Positions 24,336 through 32,050 of a DNA stretch of 32,050 nt are shown here, piece after piece. Position numbers and translations under genes: made by a program. Source of the DNA: Synechococcales cyanobacterium SupBloom_Metag_052 (lineage in GTDB: Bacteria > Cyanobacteriota > Cyanobacteriia > PCC-6307 > Cyanobiaceae); NCBI GenBank assembly GCA_016463595.1, contig JAEMQZ010000013.1:1-32050 (forward strand). The letters are read 5' to 3'. Every line of letters starts with the position of its first letter. Position 1 is the first letter of the stretch. The notes under the pieces were generated by a model. The model made no database searches. It was not told where the DNA came from and worked only from the letters and a program-made list of their open reading frames with translations.

Positions 24336-25907
24336 CCCTGGCCAGGCCTCCGCCGGCACCCGCTCGCGGAAGAGCTGCTCCAGCTGGTCGATCACGGCCG
24401 CAATCGACAGGCCATCGGTAACCAGTTCCACCGCATCGGCGGCCTGGATTAGGGGGGCCACGGCGCGGCTGGAATCGAGGTGGTCGCGCTCGGCGATCTG
24501 GGCTTCGAGCTCGCCCAGCTCGGGCACGGCGAAGCCCCGCTGGACCAGGTCCTGGGCCCGGCGGCGGGCGCGCTCAGCCACCGTGGCCGTGAGGAACACC
24601 TTGAGCTCCGCATCGGGGAACACGGCGGTGCCGATGTCGCGGCCTTCGGCCACCAGGCCACCCCGGGCCCCCATGGCCTGCTGCTGGCGGGTGAGGGCCG
24701 CGCGCACGCAGCCATGGGCCGCCACCACCGACACCTGGCCAGTGACCTCCGGGCTACGGATCGCCTCGGTCACGTCCTGGCCGTTGATCGATACCCGCTG
24801 GGCCCCCTCGGCGCTGGTGCTGAGCTGGAGATCAAGGTCCAGCAGCAGGCCAGCCACGGCGTTGGCATCGGTTGGATCAACGCCGGCCGAGGCCACCAAC
24901 CAGGTGACGGCCCGATACATGGCGCCGGTGTCGAGGTAAATCAGGCCGAGGCGGGCGGCAAAGGCCTTGGTCACGGTGCTTTTGCCGGCCCCGGCGGGGC
25001 CATCGATGGCAACGATCGGCGGGCGGCGCATCAGAAACACATGGTCAATTAGGCGGGTGGTGCCGCAGAAGGCCGCCGCCGCCAGGAGCAGGGGGCTGGT
25101 CTGCAGCGTGTCAGCTGGCCGCAGGCTACGGGGCTCCACCGCCTCCACATAGTCCACCACCAGCCCGGCCTGGAGCAGGCCGCTGCGCACCGCCTCGGTG
25201 AGGGAGCCCACCGAGGGACCGCCTTGGAGGTCGCTGGACCCGGCCTGGGCCTGCTGGGCCGCCGCCGCCAGGCTGCGGGGCAGGGCCAGGGCCTGCTGCT
25301 GCTGGCCTGGGCTCAAATAGCTGTTACGGGAGCTCAGGGCCAGGCCATCGGCCTGGCGCAGGGTGGGGCCGCTGCGCACCACCAGGGGCAAGCCCAGGTC
25401 GGCCACCAGGCGCCGCAGGATCACCAGCTGCTGCCAGTCCTTTTCCCCCAGCCAAAGCACATCGGGCCGCACCAGGGCCAGGAGCCGGGCCACCACCGTG
25501 GCCACCCCGGCGAAATGGCCCGGCCGGCTGCGGCCACACAGCCCCGCCACCAGGGAGTCGGGCGGCTGGAGCCGGGTGAGCTCCGCCGGGCCGCCCGGAT
25601 AGATCTCGGCCGCGCTGGGGGCGAACAGGGCATCGGCGCCCGCGGCCGCAGCCAGCTGGGCGTCAGCCTCCAGGTCGCGGGGATAGCGATCCCAGTCCTC
25701 GGCTGGGCCGAACTGGAGCGGGTTGACGAAGACACTGAGCAGCACCTGACCGCCGCTAGCGGCGCGGGCCTGGTCCGCTAGGGCCAACAGGGACTGGTGG
25801 CCCTGATGCAGCCCTCCCATGGTCGGCACGAACTGAAGCTGGCCAGCCGGACGCTCCCAGCCCTGGCGCCATTGGCGCAGCTCGGCGCAGGTTTGAAGCA
25901 GACGCAA
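24321..25907 (-). CDS. panC-cmk: Pantoate-beta-alanine ligase / cytidylate kinase fusion
   Basis: A bifunctional protein of about 528 residues, a fusion known from cyanobacteria. The N-terminal half is PanC (pantothenate synthesis), with FVPTMGGLHQGHQSLL and FVNPLQFGPAEDWDRYPRD. The C-terminal half is Cmk, which phosphorylates CMP/dCMP, with the P-loop GPAGAGKST and YLDTGAMYRAVTW. A TTG at 25907 gives the usual PanC start (MRLLQTCAELR). A TTG at 25949 keeps the frame open, but it lies inside the terminator hairpin of rlpA, so 25907 is preferred. Both domains look complete. Confidence 0.93.
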   Translation of the reverse strand: MRLLQTCAELRQWRQGWERPAGQLQFVPTMGGLHQGHQSLLALADQARAASGGQVLLSVFVNPLQFGPAEDWDRYPRDLEADAQLAAAAGADALFAPSAAEIYPGGPAELTRLQPPDSLVAGLCGRSRPGHFAGVATVVARLLALVRPDVLWLGEKDWQQLVILRRLVADLGLPLVVRSGPTLRQADGLALSSRNSYLSPGQQQQALALPRSLAAAAQQAQAGSSDLQGGPSVGSLTEAVRSGLLQAGLVVDYVEAVEPRSLRPADTLQTSPLLLAAAAFCGTTRLIDHVFLMRRPPIVAIDGPAGAGKSTVTKAFAARLGLIYLDTGAMYRAVTWLVASAGVDPTDANAVAGLLLDLDLQLSTSAEGAQRVSINGQDVTEAIRSPEVTGQVSVVAAHGCVRAALTRQQQAMGARGGLVAEGRDIGTAVFPDAELKVFLTATVAERARRRAQDLVQRGFAVPELGELEAQIAERDHLDSSRAVAPLIQAADAVELVTDGLSIAAVIDQLEQLFRERVPAEAWPGPARA

Positions 25908-25932
25908 GGCAACCCCCGGAACTCCCCCATTG

Positions 25933-25961
25933 AAAAGCCCACCCGTCAAAGACGGATGGGC
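25933..25961 (-). terminator. Rho-independent terminator of rlpA
   Basis: On the minus strand, GCCCATCCGTC pairs with GACGGGTGGGC (one weak pair) around TTT and is followed by TTTT. It lies 36 bases after the rlpA stop and before panC-cmk on the same strand. Confidence 0.85.
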
Positions 25962-25996
25962 AAGGGGGTTAGCCAGGGGATCGGAGCGACCCGGGC

Positions 25997-26575
25997 TCAG
26001 CGCAGAACTTCGAGGCGCACTGAAGCGACTCCACTGGCGACCAGACCGAGATGGCTGGCGGCCCCGGGGCCGATATCAATTACGCGGTGGCCCACGAAGG
26101 GACCCCGATCGTTGATCCGCACCACGGTGCTGCGGCCGTTCCAGAGGTTGGTGACCCGCACCTTGGTGCCGAAGGGCAGGCTGCGGTGGGCTGCGGTGAA
26201 GTCACCGCGACGAAGCACGTCCCCGTTGGCGGTGCGACCGCCGTAGAAACCGGGGCCGTACCAGCTGGCTTGACCCGTGGTGACGCTGCGGACCCGGGGG
26301 TTGGAAGGGGAGGCGATCGGCTGGCTGGGAACCAGGGGATTGCCAGGTTGCTGGTCCTGGACCTGGATGGGCTGCACCTCGCGGATAGCGAGATCACTGG
26401 ATTCCGGCTCGTAGGCCCTGGAGGCCTCGGCAGGATCAGCCAGCAAAGAAGGCTGCTGGCTGGAGAGGGCATCGGCGGTCTGAACTGCCCGGCTGGAACC
26501 AGCCAGGGCAGGTGAGACGACGCTGCTACCGGAAATCAGGAGGGCAATGCCACTCAGGAAGATGGATCGGCGCAT
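25997..26575 (-). CDS. rlpA: RlpA-like double-psi beta-barrel protein
   Basis: A secreted or envelope protein of 192 residues. A signal peptide is clear at residues 1-25 (MRRSIFLSGIALLISG, cut near PALAGS). A Ser/Pro-rich linker follows to about residue 98, then an RlpA-type double-psi beta-barrel: GQASWYGPGFYGGRTANGD, LPFGTKVRVTNLWNGRS and VVRINDRGPFVGHRVIDI. RlpA proteins act on peptidoglycan at the septum in some bacteria or bind glycan without cleavage. No SPOR domain is seen. It has its own terminator. Confidence 0.88.
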   Translation of the reverse strand: MRRSIFLSGIALLISGSSVVSPALAGSSRAVQTADALSSQQPSLLADPAEASRAYEPESSDLAIREVQPIQVQDQQPGNPLVPSQPIASPSNPRVRSVTTGQASWYGPGFYGGRTANGDVLRRGDFTAAHRSLPFGTKVRVTNLWNGRSTVVRINDRGPFVGHRVIDIGPGAASHLGLVASGVASVRLEVLR

Positions 26576-26989
26576 AACAGGCGAAACTCACCGCTCAAAA
26601 GAGATAGCCACCAATGGAGTTGTGACCGATCTGAGTTGTGTTCAGGACAGCTTTTTGGAAAAGAAGCTGTGATGAACTGACGGCGAAGTTCCTATCGGGA
26701 ATTGACGACCCGGCAAAGTTAACCCGAATTGCCTGGAGGTTTTGGTCACATTTGCGGCATAAAGATTGATCAGCATTCACTATCTAAAGCCGGATCCAAG
26801 GCCCTAGCTGCGATCTGGTCACCGCGTCAACAGGCAAAGGATCAGCAAGTCCGATCACGCCCATAAGCCAAGCTGATCGTAAAGGGGGCCAATCGGCCAA
26901 CCGTCCACCGCCTGGGCGCCCATGGGGCCGATCCGGACCCCCAAGGGTGCGGCACGCCGTTGCAGGATCGTGCCAACAGCAGCTCTGAA
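26576..26989. other. Divergent intergenic region rlpA-purM
   Basis: 414 bases with no supported gene. It should carry promoters for rlpA (minus) and purM (plus). A short minus-strand frame at 26595-26780 has no family resemblance. The open plus frame before purM (from 26960) is read as its 5' extension only. Confidence 0.4.
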
Positions 26990-28027
26990 ATGGACTACCG
27001 CACAGCCGGCGTGGACGTGGTGGCGGGACGGGCCTTTGTCGAACGCATCCGCTCCAGCGTTGAGTCCACCCGCCGGCCAGAGGTTCTCGGCGGCCTGGGC
27101 GGCTTCGGCGGCCTCTGCCGGCTACCGGCGGGCCTGAGCAAGCCCCTGCTGGTGGCGGGCACCGATGGGGTGGGCACCAAGCTCGAACTGGCCCAGGCCC
27201 ATGGCGGCCACCACGGCGTCGGCATCGACCTGGTGGCCATGTGCGTCAACGACGTGATCACCAGCGGGGCCCAGCCCCTCTTTTTTCTCGACTACCTGGC
27301 CACCGGCAAGCTCAGCCCGGAGGCGATGGCGGCCGTGGTGGAGGGAATCGCCGATGGTTGCCGCCAGAGTGGCTGCGCCCTGCTGGGCGGTGAAACCGCC
27401 GAAATGCCCGGCTTCTATGGCCCCGGTCGCTACGACCTGGCCGGCTTCTGTGTGGCGGTGGTGGAGGAAGACGCCCTGATTGATGGCCGCGCTGTGGTGG
27501 CAGGAGATCAGATCGTTGCCGTAGCCAGCAGCGGCGTACACAGCAATGGCTTCAGCCTGGTGCGCAAAATCCTGGAGGCCCACCAAATCGACGGGGCCAG
27601 CAAGCTCAGCCCCGGGGGGCCGGCGGCGATCGAGAGCCTGCTCACCCCCACCCGCCTCTATGGCTCCCTGGTGCAGGCCCTGCTGGGCGCTGCCATCCCC
27701 CTGCATGGCATGGCCCACATCACCGGAGGGGGGCTGCCCGAAAACCTGCCCCGCTGCCTGCCAGCCGGACTCCAGGCCCGCATCGATCCGGCCAGCTGGG
27801 AGCGGCCGCAGCTGTTCCGCTGGTTACAAGAGAAAGGAGAGGTGCCCGAAGCCGACCTCTGGCACACCTTCAACCTGGGCGTCGGCTACTGCCTGGTGCT
27901 GCCCGAGGCGGCCGTGGCGCAGGCACTCCAGGTCTGCGCCGATCAGGGGCACCAGGCCTGGCGGCTCGGCGAAGTGGAGCCCGGAGCGGCGGACGGAGCC
28001 GCAGGCTTGTTAGGCCTGCCGATTTAA
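26990..28027 (+). CDS. purM: Phosphoribosylformylglycinamidine cyclo-ligase
   Basis: Makes aminoimidazole ribotide (AIR) from FGAM with ATP in purine synthesis. The 345 residues are normal length. Hallmarks are [20 protein letters not shown] at the start, [68 protein letters not shown] and [13 protein letters not shown]. An ATG at 26990 is chosen over the frame start at 26960, as MDYRTAGVD is the usual N terminus. It is followed by a strong terminator. Confidence 0.96.
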   Translation: MDYRTAGVDVVAGRAFVERIRSSVESTRRPEVLGGLGGFGGLCRLPAGLSKPLLVAGTDGVGTKLELAQAHGGHHGVGIDLVAMCVNDVITSGAQPLFFLDYLATGKLSPEAMAAVVEGIADGCRQSGCALLGGETAEMPGFYGPGRYDLAGFCVAVVEEDALIDGRAVVAGDQIVAVASSGVHSNGFSLVRKILEAHQIDGASKLSPGGPAAIESLLTPTRLYGSLVQALLGAAIPLHGMAHITGGGLPENLPRCLPAGLQARIDPASWERPQLFRWLQEKGEVPEADLWHTFNLGVGYCLVLPEAAVAQALQVCADQGHQAWRLGEVEPGAADGAAGLLGLPI

Positions 28028-28072
28028 GGGCAGCTAGCAACCCTCAAAAACCGCCCAGGGCAGCCCCCCGGC

Positions 28073-28099
28073 ACCCCCCTCCTATGGCAGGGGGGTTTT
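28073..28099 (+). terminator. Rho-independent terminator of purM
   Basis: ACCCCCCT pairs perfectly with AGGGGGGT around an eight-base loop and is followed by TTTT. It lies 45 bases after the purM stop. Confidence 0.88.
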
Positions 28100-28193
28100 G
28101 GCAATGGATTGGTTAAGGTTCTCGGTTAATGCGGCAGATCCCAACCGGACTTGCAGTCAATTTTCCGCGAGACAATCCCCATAGAGGTTCGAA

Positions 28194-29039
28194 ATGCTTA
28201 ATAGACCGATCACCAGGCCCCTGGCCCCCGGCCCATCCGAAGGGGTCAATCGCTTAACCCGGCGCCGTAGCTCCGCTGGTCCGATCCCGCCCAACCGCCC
28301 CTTGAGCCCCCGCGATCCCCAACAACCCATGCGCGGCGGTGCGCGGGCCACCTTCCTAGCCCTGCGGGACCACGGCAAGGTCTTTGTGGCCGACCTGCCC
28401 CGCCTCTCCGATGGCCAGCTCTGCAATGTGGTGCGCGAAGCCCGTGAGGTGCTGGAAAGCCTGAACCGCCGCATCGAAGAACTTCAACAACAGATCAACC
28501 TCTCCCAGCTCGAGCAGGAAACGATCATCCGCGCCTCGACCAAACGGGATGTGACCGAGCGCTTTATCCGGGCGGTGGACGACGAGCAGGAGCAGCGCCG
28601 CTCCAATCCGGCGCTCAAGGCCGCCGCTGGCGAATCCCTGAGCCGCACCTTCCTGGAGCTGGCCCGTCACCGCTTGTCGGGGGCCACCTTTGATTCCCTG
28701 CTGCAGGAAGCGGTGTGCATCTTGGAACTGGAGACTGGCCTCAAGCTGGACCACGACGCCGCCATCGCCCTCGATGGCTCAGCAGCCCTTGATGGCGACC
28801 CGGATCCGGCTCGCGCCGATTTGGCTGGTTCAGGGCAGGCCCTGGGGGAACGGTTAAACGGAGAGGGTCAATCCCAACTAGGCCTGGACGCCGGGCCGAC
28901 CCTGGCCGCAAGGCCACTGGCACCCCGCAATCTCAATGTGGTGCGCCATGCCCCCAGTGCGGAGAACGAGCGCCAACCCTTGCCCGTGGTGTTGAGCCCG
29001 GATCCCTCCACGGCCCTGGCCAGACCCAGTCAGCCGTAA
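28194..29039 (+). CDS. Hypothetical protein with coiled coil
   Basis: 281 residues, not recognised. After a basic, Pro-rich N terminus, the part from about residue 60 to 185 is helical: VVREAREVLESLNRRIEELQQQINLSQLEQ looks like a coiled coil, followed by RDVTERFIRAVDDEQEQRR. The C-terminal 90 residues are low-complexity and probably disordered. No signal peptide or membrane segment. A perfect seven-base hairpin follows the stop at once. Proteins of this kind beside purM seem common in picocyanobacteria, but I cannot name a family. Confidence 0.72.
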   Translation: MLNRPITRPLAPGPSEGVNRLTRRRSSAGPIPPNRPLSPRDPQQPMRGGARATFLALRDHGKVFVADLPRLSDGQLCNVVREAREVLESLNRRIEELQQQINLSQLEQETIIRASTKRDVTERFIRAVDDEQEQRRSNPALKAAAGESLSRTFLELARHRLSGATFDSLLQEAVCILELETGLKLDHDAAIALDGSAALDGDPDPARADLAGSGQALGERLNGEGQSQLGLDAGPTLAARPLAPRNLNVVRHAPSAENERQPLPVVLSPDPSTALARPSQP

Positions 29040-29056
29040 GCCTGGGCCGCCCAGGC
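29040..29056 (+). terminator. Hairpin directly after the 28194 gene
   Basis: GCCTGGG and CCCAGGC form a seven-base perfect stem with a three-base CCG loop right behind the stop codon. It has no T tract, so it may stabilise the 3' end or halt convergent transcription. Confidence 0.4.
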
Positions 29057-29105
29057 GGACTAACCCGAGCAAGCAGCCGGGTCGTGGTCGCTGCAACAGC
29101 CCATT

Positions 29106-30080
29106 TCAACGGCTCTGGAAGGGGTTCATCGGCATGCGGGGGCCGGTCAGCACGAGCTGATCGAGCCGCTGGCGTTCCGCCAGGCTCAGCTGCCAACGGC
29201 ACGCCGCCGCCACCGCGTCCACCTGGTCGGGCCGGCGCAAACCGGGAATCGGCATGGCCCCATGGGCCCGGCACCAATTCAGGGCCACCGCCGCCAGGTC
29301 GCTGCCATGGCCAGCGGCAATACCAGCCATGGTGTCGAGCAGGGGCCCCAGACCCGGTTTGAGCCGCCGAAACAGGCTGCCCCGAGGGCCCTTAGGCGCG
29401 GCAGCGTCCTGGCCGGGCGCCCGGGCCAGCAGACCCAGGGCCAGGGGGCTATAGGCAATCAATGGAATGCCCAGCTCCTGGCAAACCTGGGCTACACCGC
29501 CGGGAGCCACGGCCTCAGGAGCCAGCAACGACAGCTGCACCTGCAGGCTGGCCACGGCCACCCCCTGGTCTGCCAGTTGGGCCACCACCTGGCGCAGCCG
29601 GATCGGCCCGAAGTTGGAGAGGCCCAGGCTGGCCACCTGGCCGCTACGCACCAGATCGGCCAGGCCCCGCAGCAGGGGTGGCTCCTGCCAGGGGGCATAG
29701 CGGGCGGTGCTCCAATGCAACTGCACCCGATCGAGCTTGCCCTGGAGGCGCTGCCTAGACGCCCTGAAGGCGCGATCAAAGCCGCGCCGGCCGAGGCGCC
29801 AGGGGAACGGTGCCAGCTTGGTGGCGATGCAACAGCGGGACCGTTGGGCCGGCGGCAAGGCAGCGACGAACTGGCCCAGCAACTGCTCGCTACGGCCGTT
29901 CCAGCGGCCGGTGCCGTAGGAATCGGCGGTGTCGAAAAAACAGAGATCCAGGTCGAGGCAGCGCTGGAACGTGGCCGCCAACTGGTGATCGAAGGCGGGG
30001 TCATAGCCCCAAAGGAACTGGTTACCCCAGGCCCAGGTGCCGACGCCGATGGACGGCAGGGAAGCCGGCTCACTTGCCAT
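29106..30080 (-). CDS. Aldo/keto reductase
   Basis: A NADPH-dependent oxidoreductase of 324 residues with a TIM barrel. Catalytic-tetrad residues are visible: Asp and Tyr in FFDTADSYGTG, Lys in CCIATKLAPFPW and His in VQLHWSTARYAP. YSPLALGLLA and the C-terminal AMPIPGLRRPDQV also fit. ATG 30080 is preferred; an upstream ATG at 30095 lies in a CCATGG that is also the possible start of the divergent gene. The substrate cannot be told. Confidence 0.93.
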   Translation of the reverse strand: MASEPASLPSIGVGTWAWGNQFLWGYDPAFDHQLAATFQRCLDLDLCFFDTADSYGTGRWNGRSEQLLGQFVAALPPAQRSRCCIATKLAPFPWRLGRRGFDRAFRASRQRLQGKLDRVQLHWSTARYAPWQEPPLLRGLADLVRSGQVASLGLSNFGPIRLRQVVAQLADQGVAVASLQVQLSLLAPEAVAPGGVAQVCQELGIPLIAYSPLALGLLARAPGQDAAAPKGPRGSLFRRLKPGLGPLLDTMAGIAAGHGSDLAAVALNWCRAHGAMPIPGLRRPDQVDAVAAACRWQLSLAERQRLDQLVLTGPRMPMNPFQSR

Positions 30081-30093
30081 GATTAGTCCTTCC

Positions 30094-30288
30094 ATGGCCC
30101 CAGTTTCGGTGCATTCTCAGCTGCCTGGTCCAGGCCAGCCCCCAGGCCCAGGTCCGGGAGGGGCAACCGCTCCGGCGCAGACCTCGCTACCAGGCCCCCG
30201 GGATCGCGTGCTCTGCCAACACTGCGGCCGCACGGCCAGCAATGGAGTCAGCTGCGAGGGGATCTGCGTAGCAGATTCGGGCTATTGA
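30094..30288 (+). CDS. Small protein with C-terminal CxxC and CxGxC motifs
   Basis: A 64-residue protein. After a Pro/Gly-rich N-terminal half it ends in RVLCQHCGRTASNGVSCEGICVADSGY, with four cysteines in a C-x2-C-x8-C-x3-C arrangement that could bind zinc. I recall similar short proteins in picocyanobacteria but cannot name a family. It is divergent from the aldo/keto reductase, with starts about 14 bases apart, and its stop overlaps the TTG start of the next gene. The start choice is uncertain. Confidence 0.55.
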   Translation: MAPVSVHSQLPGPGQPPGPGPGGATAPAQTSLPGPRDRVLCQHCGRTASNGVSCEGICVADSGY

Positions 30289-30863
30289 GCCCCACGGGAG
30301 CGGACGCCACCCGCTGGGCCCGGCTGGGTCTCGGTATCGCCAGCCTGGCCCTGCTCACCAGCCCCCCCCAGGCCCTTGCCCGGCCCTCCGCCAGCACGGC
30401 CAACGGCCAGGAGCAGCCGGCCAGTAACCAGGTGCCTGCGGGCCGGGAAGGGGGCTTCGGCTCCTGGCAGAGCGGCACCCGCAGCTGCAGCCGCAACCTG
30501 GCCGGATCACCCCCAAGCCATTGCCAGCAGGTGCAACTGGAGCAACAGCTCGAGGGCCTGCTCACGGTGCGCTTCATCGCCCCTGGCGCCCAGAAAGACA
30601 GCCTCAACCAGCTGATCCTGGTGGGGCTGCTTCAGCCCAATAGCCCGCCCCTGGTTTGCCAGCAGGGTCAGTGCCAGCTGGCCGGCCCGCTCAGCACGGT
30701 GGTGAGCACGGTGAGCGAGCGCAGCTTCGATGGCCGGGGCCTGGCCCAGGGCCTGCCCAAGGCCTGGCTCGCCAGCGGCAGCTGCCGGGTCGAAGGCCGG
30801 AGCGTGCGCTGCGAGGCAGCCGCTGCCGACGGCCAACGGTGGCAGGCGACTGCCAGCTTTTAA
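30285..30863 (+). CDS. Secreted hypothetical protein
   Basis: 192 residues beginning with a TTG that overlaps the preceding stop as TTGA, a sign of coupled translation. A signal-peptide-like segment lies at about residues 10-32 (RWARLGLGIASLALLTSPPQALA). The mature part has six cysteines spread as in a disulfide-stabilised protein, including QSGTRSCSRNL, SHCQQVQL, CQQGQCQLAG and CRVEGRSVRCEA. Not recognised. The length of the Ser/Gln-rich region is ordinary. Confidence 0.68.
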   Translation: MSPTGADATRWARLGLGIASLALLTSPPQALARPSASTANGQEQPASNQVPAGREGGFGSWQSGTRSCSRNLAGSPPSHCQQVQLEQQLEGLLTVRFIAPGAQKDSLNQLILVGLLQPNSPPLVCQQGQCQLAGPLSTVVSTVSERSFDGRGLAQGLPKAWLASGSCRVEGRSVRCEAAAADGQRWQATASF

Positions 30864-31386
30864 CTTTGCCCCACTTGGCCCTCTAGGGCCCCCGGTTTCA
30901 GGAAAGAGGTTGCCTTTGCGTTGTACAACCGGGGGCTTGAGACCATGGCAATGCGTCGCTGCGGCAATCCAGCGGCGGGCCTGGGATGGCGCCGCACACG
31001 AGGACCATGGCATTGCAGCCGATGGTGAATAGGGCTTGTCTCAGCGAGCGGATCAGCAAGCGCCGCAGGCAGCCGTTGGCTTTCCCCGTCGTCAACGAAG
31101 GTCGTCTACGAACGAGCCCGTTTATGCCATTCACGACGCTAGTCATGATCGATACGTTGCTGACATCAAGCGGCGGCTATCTGGATCAATCGGCCGGATG
31201 ATGCCCCAGTTGAACCGCGGAAGCCACCGTTGATTAAGACTGCCAGATGGGCAGCCAAGAAATGGCAACTTGCTGAAAGTCAGCGGCGCTGGGTGACCCT
31301 TAAATCGCCTGCTTGACTTGACCTTGGCTGGTTATTTCACTTAGCACAGTCCAAGCCAATCAAAGCCACTTAGATCCTAACGCTAC
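30864..31386. other. Gap without a supported gene
   Basis: 523 bases. Several overlapping short frames exist (for example plus 30986-31201 and minus 30898-31146), but none resembles a known family or carries a clear start. Cys- and Arg-rich translations suggest non-coding or decayed sequence. Composition shifts from GC-rich to AT-rich near 31250, before the last gene. Confidence 0.4.
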
Positions 31387-31947
31387 TTGACTTGCTTGCC
31401 GAATGCACTTAGGATCGAAGTGTATGCATTTTTAACTGTGATCAATCAAAAGCATAATCCTCCCCATCATTTAAGATTCCTGGCCGAACATATTCATTTA
31501 TCGGCAGTTTTCGGAGGAGACTGGTTCGCGAAGGGAGCAGAGCGTTTTGCCAGATTTTTTGGGACACCATTCTTTCTGATTACACAGACAATCATCGTCA
31601 TCGTCTGGATTCAATACAATGCAAGCAATCCTTCTGGATTTGATAAATATCCGTTTATTTTGTTAAATCTCACATTTAGCCTGCAGGCTGCATACGCCGC
31701 TCCACTAATATTGCTCGCCCAGACCAGGCAGGCAGACAGAGACAAAGCACATTCGGAAGCAGATGCCTTGCACAGGGAGGAAATTGCCTATCAAATGCAA
31801 AAAGAGCAGAGCCTTGCATTGGATCAGTCAAAGCAATTACTTCGACTCTTAGAGGACAACAATAAATTGACGGCAACCATACGGCAATTAAGCGAAAGGA
31901 TTGAATTGCTTACCGTAGAAATTCACGGCAAAATCACATCCGCATAG
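31387..31947 (+). CDS. DUF1003 family membrane protein
   Basis: 186 residues. A cytoplasmic N terminus, then two hydrophobic segments: PFFLITQTIIVIVWIQY (about 61-77) and YPFILLNLTFSLQAAYAAPLILLA (about 88-111). FDKYPFILLNL.FS..AA...PLILL.Q.RQ..RD is the DUF1003 pattern. The C-terminal third is a charged coiled coil (EEIAYQMQKEQSLALDQS). The frame starts with TTG at 31387; a clear SD or ATG is missing, so the first residues are uncertain. It is more AT-rich than the rest of the window, which suggests a transferred or fast-evolving gene. Its function is unknown. Confidence 0.75.
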   Translation: MTCLPNALRIEVYAFLTVINQKHNPPHHLRFLAEHIHLSAVFGGDWFAKGAERFARFFGTPFFLITQTIIVIVWIQYNASNPSGFDKYPFILLNLTFSLQAAYAAPLILLAQTRQADRDKAHSEADALHREEIAYQMQKEQSLALDQSKQLLRLLEDNNKLTATIRQLSERIELLTVEIHGKITSA

Positions 31948-32050
31948 CTTAAATCTGCAAGCCATTTATGCCCAAAGATATTGTAAATCCCATTACACTT
32001 CTGCAGTTGCTGAGCATATCATGACATTCTTAACCGCAAAATAAATACGC
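31948..32050. other. Window end, no gene seen
   Basis: 103 AT-rich bases after the DUF1003 gene with no supported frame. A continuing gene on either strand cannot be excluded. Confidence 0.3.

Noticed and set aside
30898-31201. Short overlapping frames after the secreted protein
   Set aside because: Basic, low-information translations on both strands with no start signals or family features.

Overview
The window looks like a chromosome segment from a GC-rich picocyanobacterium of the Synechococcus/Cyanobium lineage that makes phycoerythrin. The evidence is a full set of phycocyanin and one-type phycoerythrin genes (cpcBA and cpeBA), a heme-to-phycoerythrobilin pathway, ferrochelatase with the cyanobacterial C-terminal chlorophyll-binding tail, and the cyanobacterial panC-cmk fusion. 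No second phycoerythrin (mpeBA) is seen, so the pigment set resembles the PC plus PE-I type. This is an inference from gene content, not a species call.

Layout. 1-417: no recognisable gene. 418-1556: cpcB-cpcA and a strong terminator. 1847-5889: a co-directional, tightly packed run with cpcL (a rod linker with a C-terminal membrane helix), an unknown protein, an orphan phycobiliprotein-like protein, a 37-residue small ORF joined by ATGA overlaps on both sides, a pentapeptide-repeat protein and hemH. 6104-11172: a run matching the cpeC-D-E-S-T-R order (three rod linkers, one with two linker domains, two bilin lyases and the CpeR-like activator), with one extra small ORF between cpeE and cpeS. 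11155-16291: cpeY (minus), a small CpcD-domain protein, an unknown 144-residue protein, a CpeF-like lyase, cpeZ, cpeA and cpeB. 16599-19786: a small unknown ORF, heme oxygenase, a CpeU/CpcU-type lyase, pebA and pebB. 19876-23748: an unknown small protein, an epimerase-like protein, a DUF3598-like protein and cpcE-cpcF. From about 23800 the content becomes ordinary: low-molecular-weight phosphatase, panC-cmk, rlpA, purM, a hypothetical, an aldo/keto reductase, a small CxxC protein, a secreted hypothetical and a DUF1003 membrane protein.

How it works together. Ho1, PebA and PebB turn heme into phycoerythrobilin. HemH feeds the heme pool. CpeY/Z, CpeF, CpeS, CpeT, CpeU and CpcE/F attach bilins to particular cysteines of CpeA, CpeB, CpcA and CpcB. 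The linkers CpeC, the two-domain linker and CpeE order the rods, while CpcL may tether rods to the membrane. The most interesting unexplained parts are the cluster 2647-4664, the CpcD-only protein at 12630, the 144-residue protein at 12973 and the small ORF at 9460. All functions are read from translated sequence and remembered family features; no searches were run.
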